DNA of 64,000 nucleotides from Streptomyces violaceusniger Tu 4113 (GTDB lineage Bacteria > Actinomycetota > Actinomycetes > Streptomycetales > Streptomycetaceae), in contig NC_015957.1 of assembly GCF_000147815.2 (NCBI RefSeq), forward strand, positions 2,046,001-2,110,000, read 5' to 3'. This document shows positions 8,338 through 17,215 of this stretch, in pieces (the stretch's first letter is position 1; each line of letters opens with the position of its first letter). Position numbers and translations under genes: made by a program. Below the pieces are notes generated by a model, which saw only the letters and a list, made by a program, of their open reading frames with translations, had not been told where the DNA came from and made no database searches.

Positions 8338-9477
8338 ATGGCAGGAACCGACCGCGAGAAGGCGCTCGACGCCGCGCTCGCACAGATTGAACGGCAATTC
8401 GGCAAGGGCGCCGTGATGCGCATGGGCGATCGGCCAAACGAGCCGATCGAGGTCATCCCCACCGGGTCGACCGCTCTCGACGTCGCCCTCGGCGTCGGCG
8501 GTCTGCCGCGCGGCCGGGTGGTCGAGGTCTACGGCCCCGAGTCCTCCGGTAAGACGACCCTGACCCTGCACGCGGTGGCCAATGCCCAGCGGGCCGGCGG
8601 CACCGTCGCCTTCGTGGACGCCGAGCACGCCCTCGACCCGGACTACGCGCAGAAGCTGGGCGTGGACACCGACTCCCTGATCCTCTCCCAGCCGGACAAC
8701 GGCGAGCAGGCGCTTGAGATCGTGGACATGCTGGTCCGCTCCGGCGCCCTCGACCTCATCGTCATCGACTCCGTCGCCGCCCTGGTGCCGCGCGCGGAGA
8801 TCGAGGGCGAGATGGGCGACTCCCACGTCGGCCTCCAGGCCCGGCTGATGAGCCAGGCGCTCCGTAAGATCACCAGCGCGCTCAACCAGTCCAAGACCAC
8901 CGCGATCTTCATCAACCAGCTCCGCGAGAAGATCGGCGTGATGTTCGGCTCGCCGGAGACCACGACCGGTGGCCGGGCGCTGAAGTTCTACGCGTCGGTG
9001 CGCATCGACATCCGCCGCATCGAGACCCTCAAGGACGGCACCGACGCGGTCGGCAACCGTACCCGCGTCAAGGTCGTCAAGAACAAGGTCGCGCCGCCCT
9101 TCAAGCAGGCCGAGTTCGACATCCTCTACGGCCAGGGCATCAGCCGCGAGGGCGGTCTGATCGACATGGGCGTCGAGCACGGCTTCGTCCGCAAGTCCGG
9201 TGCCTGGTACACCTACGAGGGCGACCAGCTCGGCCAGGGCAAGGAGAACGCCCGTAACTTCCTGAAGGACAACCCCGATCTCGCCAATGAGATCGAGAGG
9301 AAGATCAAGGAAAAGCTCGGTATCGGGGTCAGGCCCCAGGACCCGGCGGCCGCGGAGCCCACCGCGGACGCGGCTGGTGCCGCGGGCGTGACCGACGCGG
9401 CGCCGGCGAAGGCCGTGGCCGCCCCGGCGGCCAAGACCGGGGCGAAGGCGGCCAAGGCCGCCGCGGCCAAGAGCTGA
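8338..9477 (+). CDS. recA: Recombinase RecA
   Basis: 379-residue RecA, the ATP-dependent strand-exchange protein that also triggers LexA self-cleavage. Walker A GPESSGKT is at residues 66-73, with Walker B LIVIDS and the DNA-binding L2 region around [13 protein letters not shown]. After about residue 330 there is an Ala/Lys-rich tail of some 45 residues, usual for Streptomyces RecA. The start is the ATG at 8338 after GGGTGGGA. Two damage-responsive promoters lie upstream, and recX follows three bases after the stop, so the two are probably co-transcribed. Confidence 0.98.
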   Translation: MAGTDREKALDAALAQIERQFGKGAVMRMGDRPNEPIEVIPTGSTALDVALGVGGLPRGRVVEVYGPESSGKTTLTLHAVANAQRAGGTVAFVDAEHALDPDYAQKLGVDTDSLILSQPDNGEQALEIVDMLVRSGALDLIVIDSVAALVPRAEIEGEMGDSHVGLQARLMSQALRKITSALNQSKTTAIFINQLREKIGVMFGSPETTTGGRALKFYASVRIDIRRIETLKDGTDAVGNRTRVKVVKNKVAPPFKQAEFDILYGQGISREGGLIDMGVEHGFVRKSGAWYTYEGDQLGQGKENARNFLKDNPDLANEIERKIKEKLGIGVRPQDPAAAEPTADAAGAAGVTDAAPAKAVAAPAAKTGAKAAKAAAAKS

Positions 9478-9480
9478 TCC

Positions 9481-10092
9481 ATGACACGGCGGACCGAATG
9501 GCCGGACGGCTCGGGCCGTCCGGAGCGCCCGGACCGTCCGGACAGCGGCGCCCCCTCCTTGTCGAGGGCCGAGCAGGGGCCGCCGCCTGGCCCGGAGGAG
9601 CAGGCGCGGGCGATCTGCCTGCGCCTGCTCACCGGGACCCCACGCACCCGTAAGCAGCTCGCGGACGCGCTGCGCACCCGGGGCATCCCCGATGACGCGG
9701 CGGAGGAGGTGTTGTCCCGGTTCGAGGGCGTCGGCCTGATCGACGACGCGGCGTTCGCCGAGGCATGGGTGGAGTCCCGGCACCACAGCCGGGGGCTCGC
9801 CCGGCGGGCGCTCGCCCGTGAGCTGCGCACCAAGGGTGTCGATTCCGCCCTGATCGACGACGCCGTGGGACAGCTCGACGCCGATCAGGAGGAGCGGACG
9901 GCGCAGGAGCTGGTCGAGCGCAAGCTGAGGGCCACCCGCGGCCTCGACCGGGAGAAGCGGATCCGCCGTCTCGCCGGGATGCTGGCCCGCAAGGGCTACT
10001 CCGAGGGGCTGGCGCTGCGGGTGGTGCGGCGCGCACTGGAGGAGGAGGGAGAGGATCCGGACCTCCTGGAGCACCACCTCCCTGACCTCTGA
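9481..10092 (+). CDS. recX: Regulatory protein RecX
   Basis: 203-residue RecX, which binds RecA filaments and restrains RecA activity. About 40 Asp/Gly/Pro-rich residues precede the helical RecX repeats (for example LLTGTPRTRKQLADALRTRG and LARRALARELRTKGV). It starts three bases after the recA stop, as in most actinobacteria. Confidence 0.95.
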   Translation: MTRRTEWPDGSGRPERPDRPDSGAPSLSRAEQGPPPGPEEQARAICLRLLTGTPRTRKQLADALRTRGIPDDAAEEVLSRFEGVGLIDDAAFAEAWVESRHHSRGLARRALARELRTKGVDSALIDDAVGQLDADQEERTAQELVERKLRATRGLDREKRIRRLAGMLARKGYSEGLALRVVRRALEEEGEDPDLLEHHLPDL

Positions 10093-10130
10093 GCCCCAGC
10101 GGCCCTTGTCGCGGGGCCGTGACAGGGCTC
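10091..10130 (+). terminator. Stem-loop after recX
   Basis: GAGCCC (10091-10096) pairs with GGGCTC (10125-10130) and GGCCC (10101-10105) pairs with GGGCC (10114-10118). It starts at the recX stop, and no T-tract follows. Confidence 0.5.
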
Positions 10131-10235
10131 GGGGCAATCCGCTGAAGCCGGTTACCGGGATAGAGCTCTGTCCGGTCGTGCGGCAGTCGCGCGACCCTTG
10201 AGTCGGGCGTCACCCGGAGTCGTGCGAGCTCCAAG

Positions 10236-10260
10236 TCCCGGTGGCGCTAGTGCACCGGGA
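10236..10260 (-). terminator. Stem-loop over the end of the rhodanese gene
   Basis: TCCCGGTG (10236-10243) and CACCGGGA (10253-10260) form a perfect 8-bp stem with a 9-base loop that contains the stop codon of the minus-strand rhodanese gene. Confidence 0.45.
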
Positions 10261-10642
10261 GGCCCGCCGCGCGCCATGCCTGGAAGCCGCCGATGAGATC
10301 GGTCGCCCGCTCCAGGCCCAGTTGGCGCAGCGAGACCGCGGCGAAGCTGGACGCGTAGCCCTCGTTGCACACCACCACGACCCGCAGATCGTGATGGGTG
10401 GCCTCGGGCAGCCGGTGGTCGCACTGCGGGTCGAGCCGCCATTCCAGCTCGTTCCGCTCGACGATCAGCGCCCCCGGGATGGTGCCGTCGCGCTCCCGCA
10501 GCGCCGCGTACCGTATGTCCACCAGCAGCGCGCCCTGAACCTGCGCCGCCGCGGCATCCAGGGGCTCCAGCCGGTCGAGTTCCTCGCGGGCCTCGGCCAG
10601 CAGCTCGTCCACGCTCCGCTTGGTCGTGCCCATCGTGTTCAT
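10247..10642 (-). CDS. Rhodanese-like sulfurtransferase
   Basis: 131-residue single-domain rhodanese. The catalytic cysteine is in VVCNEGYASS, and the flanking pattern VDIRYAALRERDGTIPGA and the end GGFQAWRAAGLPV are typical. The start ATG at 10642 overlaps the stop of the cysteine dioxygenase gene (ATGA), so the two are translationally coupled. Together they suggest a cysteine catabolism unit: the dioxygenase oxidises the thiol and the rhodanese handles sulfane sulfur (inference from the pairing). A GTG at 10648 is an alternative start. Confidence 0.88.
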   Translation of the reverse strand: MNTMGTTKRSVDELLAEAREELDRLEPLDAAAAQVQGALLVDIRYAALRERDGTIPGALIVERNELEWRLDPQCDHRLPEATHHDLRVVVVCNEGYASSFAAVSLRQLGLERATDLIGGFQAWRAAGLPVH

Positions 10643-11214
10643 CCCCACTCCTCGGGCCGCTCGACCTGCTCCAGCCGCAGCGTATGACCGGTGCGGCTGT
10701 AGCGCCGCATGAGCGGCAGCGGCGGATAGTAGGCGTGCACCGACACCGCATGCTCGGTGCCGGACGGATTGATCACCTCATGCACATGATGCGGTCCGAA
10801 GGCCCGGCCCTGTCCGGCGGGCAGCCGCCGCTCGCGGTCCACATCGTCGGCCAGCTCAAGGGTCTTCCAGCCCTCGGTGGGCAGACGCGCGGCGAGTGAC
10901 TGCTCGTTGAGCTCACCCGCCGCCGCGACGAAGGCGCCATGGGAGCCGCCGTGGTCGTGCCAGCCGGTGCCGGTGCCCGGGGGCCAGCCGATCAGCCAGG
11001 CTTCGCTGCCGCCCGGCCCGTCGAGGCGCAGCCAGGTGCGGCCCTCCGGATCGAGCGGAAGCGAGTCGACGAGCTCGGCGTCGGCGGCGGTCCGGCGGGC
11101 GAAGTCGAGCAGCTCCGCGGCGCTGGGCGGAGCGGCCGGGCCGGATGCCGAGTCCGTGATGACGTCCGTGGAAGGGCGCACGGGACCGGGGGTGGAAGTG
11201 CGTACGTCGGGCAC
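10639..11214 (-). CDS. Cysteine dioxygenase family protein
   Basis: 191-residue cupin of the cysteine dioxygenase type I family, which converts L-cysteine to cysteine sulfinate using non-haem iron. The iron ligands are visible as the HDHGGSHGAF motif and the later HHVHEV histidine. Start is uncertain: I use GTG at 11214, preceded by AGGA; the frame is open up to a TTG at 11280 whose first bases overlap the stop of the leader peptide. It lies between the leader peptide and the rhodanese, and is probably controlled by the leader. Confidence 0.85.
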   Translation of the reverse strand: MPDVRTSTPGPVRPSTDVITDSASGPAAPPSAAELLDFARRTAADAELVDSLPLDPEGRTWLRLDGPGGSEAWLIGWPPGTGTGWHDHGGSHGAFVAAAGELNEQSLAARLPTEGWKTLELADDVDRERRLPAGQGRAFGPHHVHEVINPSGTEHAVSVHAYYPPLPLMRRYSRTGHTLRLEQVERPEEWG

Positions 11215-11245
11215 AGAGGACCGTCCTGAGTGATCGCGAATAGAG

Positions 11246-11262
11246 GCGCGGCCGCACCGCGC
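11246..11262 (-). promoter_or_regulatory. Hairpin just after the cysteine leader peptide
   Basis: GCGCGG (11246-11251) pairs with CCGCGC (11257-11262) around a five-base loop. In the minus-strand transcript it begins 14 bases after the leader stop codon. It could form an attenuator or protect the downstream start; no T-tract follows. Confidence 0.45.
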
Positions 11263-11276
11263 GGGAAAGAAGCGGA

Positions 11277-11366
11277 TCAACAGGACGGACGACAGACACA
11301 GCCCGCGTAGCGGACCAGGTCCAGATGGACCCTCCGCCAGAAGCGAGGCAAGCAGGTGTCAGTCAC
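11277..11366 (-). CDS. Cysteine-rich leader peptide (29 residues)
   Basis: Short frame, GTG to TGA, encoding 29 residues with the core RRVHLDLVRYAG and the ending CVCRPSC. The RR-VHLDL-R core matches the class of Streptomyces short proteins annotated as putative leader peptides near sulfur-metabolism genes. Four of its residues are cysteine, three of them within the last seven. Its stop overlaps a possible TTG start of the dioxygenase frame. Ribosome stalling at the cysteine codons when charged tRNA-Cys is scarce would be the expected sensing step, by analogy with the polycysteine upstream frames described in mycobacteria. No strong ribosome-binding site is visible, so it may be leaderless. 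Confidence 0.75.
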   Translation of the reverse strand: MTDTCLPRFWRRVHLDLVRYAGCVCRPSC

Positions 11367-11513
11367 GCTGCGCAGTGAATCATGTGCCGGAAAGGAAGGT
11401 CAACCTCACCGGCTCGCGCCCGGACCACGCACGCCCTGACACGGACCGCACGCCTGGACGCAAGCCGCACGCCCGAGCGCGACCCCGGCGCGGCCTCGTT
11501 GATCGATCCCGCA

Positions 11514-13235
11514 CTAGCGCCGCGCGCTCGCCTCCGCCGGTACGCCCCTGGCTGCGTTCCCGCCCCTGACCGCGTCCGCGCACGCGTACAGCGCGCTCGG
11601 CCGCACCCCGGACAGCGCCGCGGCGAGATGGCCGTCCGGCCGCACCAGCAGCACCGTGTGCGCCGGGGCTCCCGGATACGCCTCGGCGACCAGCAGCTCG
11701 GTGCGCATGGGCAGCGCCGCGACGGCAGCCGCCAGCCTCGGCATCAGCCCGGCGCGCATCCAGTGACGGCGGTCCCACACCCCGGTGCCGGGGGCGACCA
11801 GCACCACCAGCAGCTCCCGGCCGAGCCGCTCCCGCAGCCGAACGACCGAGCCGTCCGGCGCGGTCACCGGCACATCGGTGACCGGCGCCCCGGGCGGCGT
11901 GCCCACCGTGATCGAGCCGTCCGGCAGCGCCGCCGGGGCCAGTGGCGAACGGTCGTAGACCGGCGGCGCGCCCAGCGGACCCTGTCCGAGGTGACCGTCG
12001 GTGAGCAGCGCGTCGTGCCCGCGCGCCCCGCCGGGCCGCACGGTGCGCCGCACCGCGTGCCAGCCGCCGGCCGCCCGTACCAGCGGCAGCGCCTGGTCCG
12101 CCGCGCGCAGCCGGGCCCCCACGGCTCCGCGCCGCTCCGCCTGATAGCTGTCCAGCAGAGCCTCCGAGGCCCCGTGGTGCCAGGCCAGGGACAGCTTCCA
12201 GGCGAGGTTGTCGACGTCCCGCAGCCCCTCTTCGAGGCCCTGGGTGCCGAGCGCGCCCAGCAGATGGGCGGCGTCCCCGGCCAGGAAGGCGCGCCCCACG
12301 CGCCAGCGCAGCGCGAGCCGGTGGTGCAGGGTGTGCACGCCGGTGTCCAGCAGCTCATAGGGGGGCTCGGAATCCCCGCACCACCCCGTGAGGGTGTCGC
12401 GCACCCGCACCAGCAGGGCATCGGGGGTGACGAGATCGCGGCCGGGCGGCAGCAGCCAGTCGACCCGCCACAGGCTGTGCGGCAGCGGCCGGGCGGTCAC
12501 CTCCGCGTCGATGCTGCGCCAGGGCGGGGAGCGGTGCAGCACGGCCTCGCCGGGCCAGGGGAGTTCGGCGCGCAGCGCCGCGACGGCGTGCCGCTCCACC
12601 GCCGTACGGCCCGGGAAGCGCACGCCCAGGAGCTTGCGGACGGTGGACCGCGGTCCGTCGCAGCCCACCAGATAGCTGCCCCGCCACCAGGTGGCCTGGG
12701 CGCCCCGGGTGCGCACCCCGACCCCGTGGTCGTCCTGCTCCAGGCTGTCGATCCGGCTTCCGGAGACGATGCGGACGAGGTCCTCGTCGCCGATGGCGGC
12801 CAGCGAGCCCCGCAGCGCCCGGGTGAGCTCATGCTGGGGCAGATGCACCGGTGAGGCCGTCGGCGCCGGTGCCGCCTCGTCCTCCGGCCCGTCAGCGCCG
12901 GGGGAGTCCATGGCCTCCGTAAGGACGCCGTCCCAGCCGCCGGCGCCACGCTCGCCGCCGAAGAGGCTGCCGGGCGTGAGGGCCACCTGCCGTACCAACT
13001 GCCGCCGCCGCATCGTGCGCCATCCGGTCCACGGCCGCGTCCGGGCGGTGACCCGGCAGCCCAGCCGCTCCAGCAGGGCGGCGGCGTCCGGGCGCAGCAC
13101 GACGGTGCGGGCCAGTCGGCTCTCCTCGCCGCCCGTGGACTCGTCCAGCAGGATGACGGGCACCTCGAGGCGCGCCAGGGCGAGGGCCAGGGTGAGGCCG
13201 ACCGGGCCCGCCCCGGCGACGATCACCGGGTCCAC
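11514..13235 (-). CDS. FAD-dependent aromatic monooxygenase (PheA/TfdB type)
   Basis: 573-residue class A flavoprotein monooxygenase. The N-terminal Rossmann motif GAGPVG is at residues 8-13, the DG motif reads VGCDGPRSTVR, and the GD motif is FLAGDAAH. A thioredoxin-like C-terminal domain is present, as in the polyketide and phenol hydroxylases of this family. The start is GTG 13235, with AGGA nine bases before it. It probably hydroxylates an aromatic or polyketide-like substrate, but nothing nearby names one. It is isolated from the glu operon by a strong terminator. Confidence 0.85.
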   Translation of the reverse strand: MDPVIVAGAGPVGLTLALALARLEVPVILLDESTGGEESRLARTVVLRPDAAALLERLGCRVTARTRPWTGWRTMRRRQLVRQVALTPGSLFGGERGAGGWDGVLTEAMDSPGADGPEDEAAPAPTASPVHLPQHELTRALRGSLAAIGDEDLVRIVSGSRIDSLEQDDHGVGVRTRGAQATWWRGSYLVGCDGPRSTVRKLLGVRFPGRTAVERHAVAALRAELPWPGEAVLHRSPPWRSIDAEVTARPLPHSLWRVDWLLPPGRDLVTPDALLVRVRDTLTGWCGDSEPPYELLDTGVHTLHHRLALRWRVGRAFLAGDAAHLLGALGTQGLEEGLRDVDNLAWKLSLAWHHGASEALLDSYQAERRGAVGARLRAADQALPLVRAAGGWHAVRRTVRPGGARGHDALLTDGHLGQGPLGAPPVYDRSPLAPAALPDGSITVGTPPGAPVTDVPVTAPDGSVVRLRERLGRELLVVLVAPGTGVWDRRHWMRAGLMPRLAAAVAALPMRTELLVAEAYPGAPAHTVLLVRPDGHLAAALSGVRPSALYACADAVRGGNAARGVPAEASARR

Positions 13236-13352
13236 GGTGCGGTTCCTGTGGCCCTGCGGGTCGTACGCGACGTACGGAAATTGGCAGTTGAAACCCGGTG
13301 AGCGATCACAGAAAGCATGCAACCCACTGCCGCTGCCCGCGTCAAGCGACGA

Positions 13353-13380
13353 AGGGCGGTGGCGCGTGCGCCACCGCCCT
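13353..13380. terminator. Strong GC-rich terminator after gluD
   Basis: Perfect 13-bp stem, AGGGCGGTGGCGC (13353-13365) with its complement at 13368-13380 and a two-base loop. It separates the glutamate operon from the monooxygenase gene. Confidence 0.8.
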
Positions 13381-13469
13381 GGTAAGGGTTTCACTCGTCC
13401 GCCCGGCCCCCCGGACGGACCTCCGCCCGGTCGCCCGGTCGCTCGTCCTCCCGGCCCCCGGACGGTCCC

Positions 13470-14414
13470 TCAGTTCGTCTTGCCGGTGGGCGCGTCCGGG
13501 GCGGAGACCGTGGAGTGGTCGACGACGTCGAGCGCGTCGGCGGCCGCCAGCGGCTGGCCCGCGTCCGCGACCCGGATGCCGGTCTTGGCGCGCCGGCCGC
13601 GCCGCTCGATCCAGGTGGCGAGGGCAGAGAGGGCCAGACACATCGCGATGTAGATGGCGCCGCCGACGATGATCACCGGAACGTAGGGGTTGTCGTCGTT
13701 GACGACGATGTTCCCGGCCAGCTGCTGAAGCTGGAACAGCAGCTCCTGGTAGGTGATGACATAGCCGAGGGAGGTGTCCTTCAGCGTCACCACCAGCTGG
13801 CTGATGATGGTCGGCAGCATCGCCCGTACGGCCTGCGGCACCAGGACCGTCATCATGACCTGGGTCTTGCGCATGCCCAGGGCGTAGGCGGCCTCGCGCT
13901 GGCCCCTGGGCACCGAGTTGATGCCCGCCCGCAGCACCTCGGCCTGGACCGAGCCGTTGTAGACGGTCAGTCCGATGACCAGCGCCCAGAAGCCGGTGTT
14001 GTCACCGCTGAGGCCCAGGTCCGACCGGTAGGTCAGGAAGAGCACCCACAGCACGTAGATGGTGATCAGCAGCGGGACGGCCCGGAACAGCTCGATGAAA
14101 CCGGTCGCGAACCAGCGGACGGCCTTGTGGTCCGAGAGCCGGCCGACGGCGAGCAGGACGCCGAGGGCCAGCGAGAGGACCGCCGCGACCGCGAACACCT
14201 TCAAGGTGGTGACCACACCGTCGCGGATGCTGGTCCGCACGCCCGCGTAGTTGAAGATGTTCCACATCCCGGGCGCGAACTGACCCTTGTCGTTCAGCCG
14301 CACCACGGCGAAGACGATCAGCCCGAGGACGGCCAGCCCGCCGACGACGGAGTAGATGCGGTTCCGGACGCGGGCCTTGGGGCCGGGGGCGTCGTACAGG
14401 ACGCTCGAGCTCAT
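13470..14414 (-). CDS. gluD: Glutamate ABC transporter permease GluD
   Basis: 314-residue inner-membrane permease of a polar amino acid (PAAT) importer. The EAA loop that docks the ATPase is visible (AGINSVPRGQREAAYALGM), with several membrane segments before and after it. The start ATG at 14414 overlaps the gluC stop (ATGA). It is the last gene of the gluABCD operon, followed by a strong terminator. The C-terminal 35 residues are hydrophilic. Confidence 0.92.
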   Translation of the reverse strand: MSSSVLYDAPGPKARVRNRIYSVVGGLAVLGLIVFAVVRLNDKGQFAPGMWNIFNYAGVRTSIRDGVVTTLKVFAVAAVLSLALGVLLAVGRLSDHKAVRWFATGFIELFRAVPLLITIYVLWVLFLTYRSDLGLSGDNTGFWALVIGLTVYNGSVQAEVLRAGINSVPRGQREAAYALGMRKTQVMMTVLVPQAVRAMLPTIISQLVVTLKDTSLGYVITYQELLFQLQQLAGNIVVNDDNPYVPVIIVGGAIYIAMCLALSALATWIERRGRRAKTGIRVADAGQPLAAADALDVVDHSTVSAPDAPTGKTN

Positions 14415-15058
14415 CGGGCCACCTCCAGGCGGCTCTCCAGCAGTCGGAAGAGACCACTGATGGCGAAGGTGATGACCAGGTAGCACAGCGCGATCCACAG
14501 GAAGATCCAGCCGATCGCGAAGCCCTTGTCGCTCAGCAGCTTCGAGACATTGAACAGCTCGGTGTTGCTGAACGCCCCGGCGATGGCCGAGTTCTTGGTG
14601 AGCGCGATGAAGATGCTGCTCATGGGGGGAATCACGGACCGGGTGGCCTGGGGGAACACGATCAGCCGGAGGGTCTGGAAGAAGGTCATCCCCAGGCTGC
14701 GGGCGGCCTCCGCCTGGCCGAGCGGCACGGCGTTGATACCGGACCGTACGGCCTCGCAGACGAAGGACGACGTGTAGCAGCCCAGCGCCCCCATGGCGAG
14801 AACGAACGGGCTCGTTCCCGGGAAGAAGATCTGCGGGATCACGAAGAACGCGATCAGGAAGAGCAGGGTCAGCGGGGTGTTGCGCAGCAGGGTGACCCAG
14901 GCCGTCCCGAAGGCCCGCAGCGGCGGTATGGGCGACACCCGGAAGCCGGCTATGACAATGCCCAGGACGAGAGCCAGCGCCGCACTGGCCGCCGTGATGG
15001 AGAGGGTTCCCAGGAACCCCTCACGGAACTGGGGCAAATGATCGAGGAGTACGTTCAT
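14411..15058 (-). CDS. gluC: Glutamate ABC transporter permease GluC
   Basis: 215-residue permease partner of GluD. The EAA motif reads SGINAVPLGQAEAARSLGM. It begins 73 bases after gluB and is coupled to gluD by a four-base overlap. It forms a heterodimeric channel with GluD in the cytoplasmic membrane (family knowledge). Confidence 0.93.
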   Translation of the reverse strand: MNVLLDHLPQFREGFLGTLSITAASAALALVLGIVIAGFRVSPIPPLRAFGTAWVTLLRNTPLTLLFLIAFFVIPQIFFPGTSPFVLAMGALGCYTSSFVCEAVRSGINAVPLGQAEAARSLGMTFFQTLRLIVFPQATRSVIPPMSSIFIALTKNSAIAGAFSNTELFNVSKLLSDKGFAIGWIFLWIALCYLVITFAISGLFRLLESRLEVAR

Positions 15059-15131
15059 CGATTCTCCGCGGTAGCGGTCAGGTCAGCGGCGTGCGGAGCG
15101 CACCGGCTTCCAGGCGAACGGGGAATCCTGC

Positions 15132-16043
15132 TCAGTAGCGGGGCAGGGGGGTCTTCGGGGCGACGTAGGAGGAGCCGGACTTGCCGAGCGTGCCTTCGTA
15201 CGCCTTCTTGTAGTCGCCGTTCTTGATGTGCTCCTCGAGCGAGTCGCTGATCGCGTCGCGGAGCGCCTTGTCGTTCTTGTTCATGCCGATGCCGTACGGC
15301 TCCTCGGTGAACGGCTTGCCGACCACGTGCAGCTTGGTGGAGCGCTGGGCGGCGTAACCCTTGAGGATCGCGTCGTCGGTGGTGACCGCGTCGACCTGGC
15401 CGTCGAGGAGCTGCTTGACGCAGAGCGAGTACTTGCTCAGCTCGGTGGTCTTGGCGCCGTACTTCGGCTTCTTGATCTCCTGGAGCGGGGTGGAGCCGAC
15501 GATCGAGCAGACCTTCTTGCCCTTGATGCTGTCCGGGCCGGTGATCTTGCCCTTGTCCTCCATGCGGACCAGGAGGTCGGCACCGGCCTGGTAGTACGGG
15601 CCCGCGAAGCCGACCTGCTTCTTGCGCTCGTCGTTGATGGTGTAGGTGCCGACGTAGTAGTCGACCTGGCCCTTGGAGATCGAGGTCTCGCGGACGTTGG
15701 AGTCCACCGTCTTGAAGGTGATCTTGTCCGCGGAGAAGCCGAGGTCGGCGGCGACCATCTTGGCGATCTCGATGTCGAAGCCGGAGCGCTTGCCCTCGGT
15801 GTCCTGGAACCCGAGGAAGGGCTGGTCCGCCTTGGCGCCGATGACGATCTTGCCGCGCTTCTGCGCCGCCTTCAGGGTCGACGAGTCGATCTTCACGTCC
15901 TTCGCGACCGTGTAGTCGCCGCTGTAGACCTCGCCGCCCTTCGGCTTGTCCCCGGCGGTGCCCTTCTCGCCGCCACAGGCGGTCGCCGTCGCGGCCAGCG
16001 CGAGAACCACCGTGGCCGCCGCGGCCGTCTTACGAATCCTCAT
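15132..16043 (-). CDS. gluB: Glutamate-binding lipoprotein GluB
   Basis: 303-residue extracellular solute-binding lipoprotein (SBP family 3). A Lys/Arg start, a hydrophobic stretch and a lipobox ending in Cys23 (ATATAC-GG) show lipid anchoring. The family signatures FDIEIAKMVAADLGF and DYYVGTYTINDERKKQVGFAGPYY are present. The start ATG at 16043 has GAGGG nine bases upstream; an ATG at 16052 is possible but too close to it. It delivers glutamate to GluCD. Confidence 0.95.
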   Translation of the reverse strand: MRIRKTAAAATVVLALAATATACGGEKGTAGDKPKGGEVYSGDYTVAKDVKIDSSTLKAAQKRGKIVIGAKADQPFLGFQDTEGKRSGFDIEIAKMVAADLGFSADKITFKTVDSNVRETSISKGQVDYYVGTYTINDERKKQVGFAGPYYQAGADLLVRMEDKGKITGPDSIKGKKVCSIVGSTPLQEIKKPKYGAKTTELSKYSLCVKQLLDGQVDAVTTDDAILKGYAAQRSTKLHVVGKPFTEEPYGIGMNKNDKALRDAISDSLEEHIKNGDYKKAYEGTLGKSGSSYVAPKTPLPRY

Positions 16044-16132
16044 GGTGCCCATCCCTCTGTGTTCAGTACGTGGTCCAGTGGTCCAGATACGCAGTGGCGA
16101 ACGTGCCGGCGGTCTGCCGGGCCGGTGTGGAC

Positions 16133-16909
16133 TCAGTGGTGAAGGATCTTCGACAGGAAGTCCTTGGCCCGGTCGCTGCGGGGGTTGCTGAAGAACTGCT
16201 CCGGCTCGGCCTCTTCGACGATCCGGCCGTCGGCCATGAAGACCACCCGGTTCGCGGCGGAGCGGGCGAAGCCCATCTCGTGCGTGACGACGACCATCGT
16301 CATGCCGTCCCTGGCGAGCTGCTGCATGACCTCCAGCACCTCGTTGATCATCTCCGGGTCCAGCGCCGAGGTCGGCTCGTCGAAGAGCATCACCTTCGGG
16401 TCCATGGCCAGGGCGCGCGCGATCGCCACGCGCTGCTGCTGGCCGCCGGAGAGCTGGGCGGGGTACTTGTCCGCCTGGGCACCGACGCCCACCCGGTCGA
16501 GCAGCGTACGGGCCTTCTCCTCGGCGGCCTTCTTGTCCGTCTTACGGACCTTGACCTGGCCCAGCATCACGTTCTCGAGCACCGTCTTGTGCGCGAAGAG
16601 GTTGAAGGACTGGAAGACCATGCCGACGTCGGCGCGCAGCCGGGCGAGCTCCTTGCCCTCCTGGGGCAGCGGCTTGCCGTCGATCGTGATGGACCCGGCG
16701 TCGATCGTCTCCAGCCGGTTGACCGTGCGGCACAGCGTCGACTTCCCGGACCCGGACGGCCCGATGACGACGACCACTTCGCCCCGGGTGATGGTCAGGT
16801 CGATGTCCTGGAGCACATGCAGCGCGCCGAAGTGCTTGTTGACCCCTGACAGCGCAACCAACGCGTCCGCCACCGGTGCGGCGTCCTTGGTCACCGATAC
16901 TTCGCTCAT
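16133..16909 (-). CDS. gluA: Glutamate ABC transporter ATPase GluA
   Basis: 258-residue ABC ATPase that powers glutamate uptake. Walker [11 protein letters not shown]-loop [10 protein letters not shown], signature LSGGQQQR and Walker B VMLFDEP are all intact. It is the first gene of the operon. The start is ATG 16909; the frame stays open further upstream, but homology begins here. The roughly 300-bp spacer to the divergent gluR contains an inverted repeat that is a good operator candidate. Confidence 0.95.
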   Translation of the reverse strand: MSEVSVTKDAAPVADALVALSGVNKHFGALHVLQDIDLTITRGEVVVVIGPSGSGKSTLCRTVNRLETIDAGSITIDGKPLPQEGKELARLRADVGMVFQSFNLFAHKTVLENVMLGQVKVRKTDKKAAEEKARTLLDRVGVGAQADKYPAQLSGGQQQRVAIARALAMDPKVMLFDEPTSALDPEMINEVLEVMQQLARDGMTMVVVTHEMGFARSAANRVVFMADGRIVEEAEPEQFFSNPRSDRAKDFLSKILHH

Positions 16910-16945
16910 CGGCGTCTCGCTCCGTCCTCCTCGGTTGGGAGGACA

Positions 16946-16975
16946 GTAATGACCGGCCGCGACCAGCGTCATTAC
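16946..16975. promoter_or_regulatory. Inverted repeat between gluA and gluR
   Basis: Perfect arms GTAATGAC (16946-16953) and GTCATTAC (16968-16975), whose centres are 22 bp apart, about two DNA turns. They lie 37 bp before the gluA start in the 306-bp divergent spacer (16910-17215). This is a plausible site for the GluR dimer; I saw no other clear element in the spacer. Confidence 0.6.
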
Positions 16976-17215
16976 ATCTGAGCTGAAATTGAGGATAACG
17001 ATATGGCTGCGGCGTGACACGCTGCGTGAACGAGACGACGCGGGCTGTACCGGCTGCATAACGGAAACCGGTGTGTGACCGAATGCGTCTTGACGGGTGC
17101 CCCTCGATCGGGGTGGATGCCCTGTGGCCATGTTCGTGGCCGTATTCGAAGCCATGGTGACGGGGGCGCGTACGGCGCGCGTCTCCGCTGGTACGGGAAG
17201 GTGGCGGAGGGGCTG

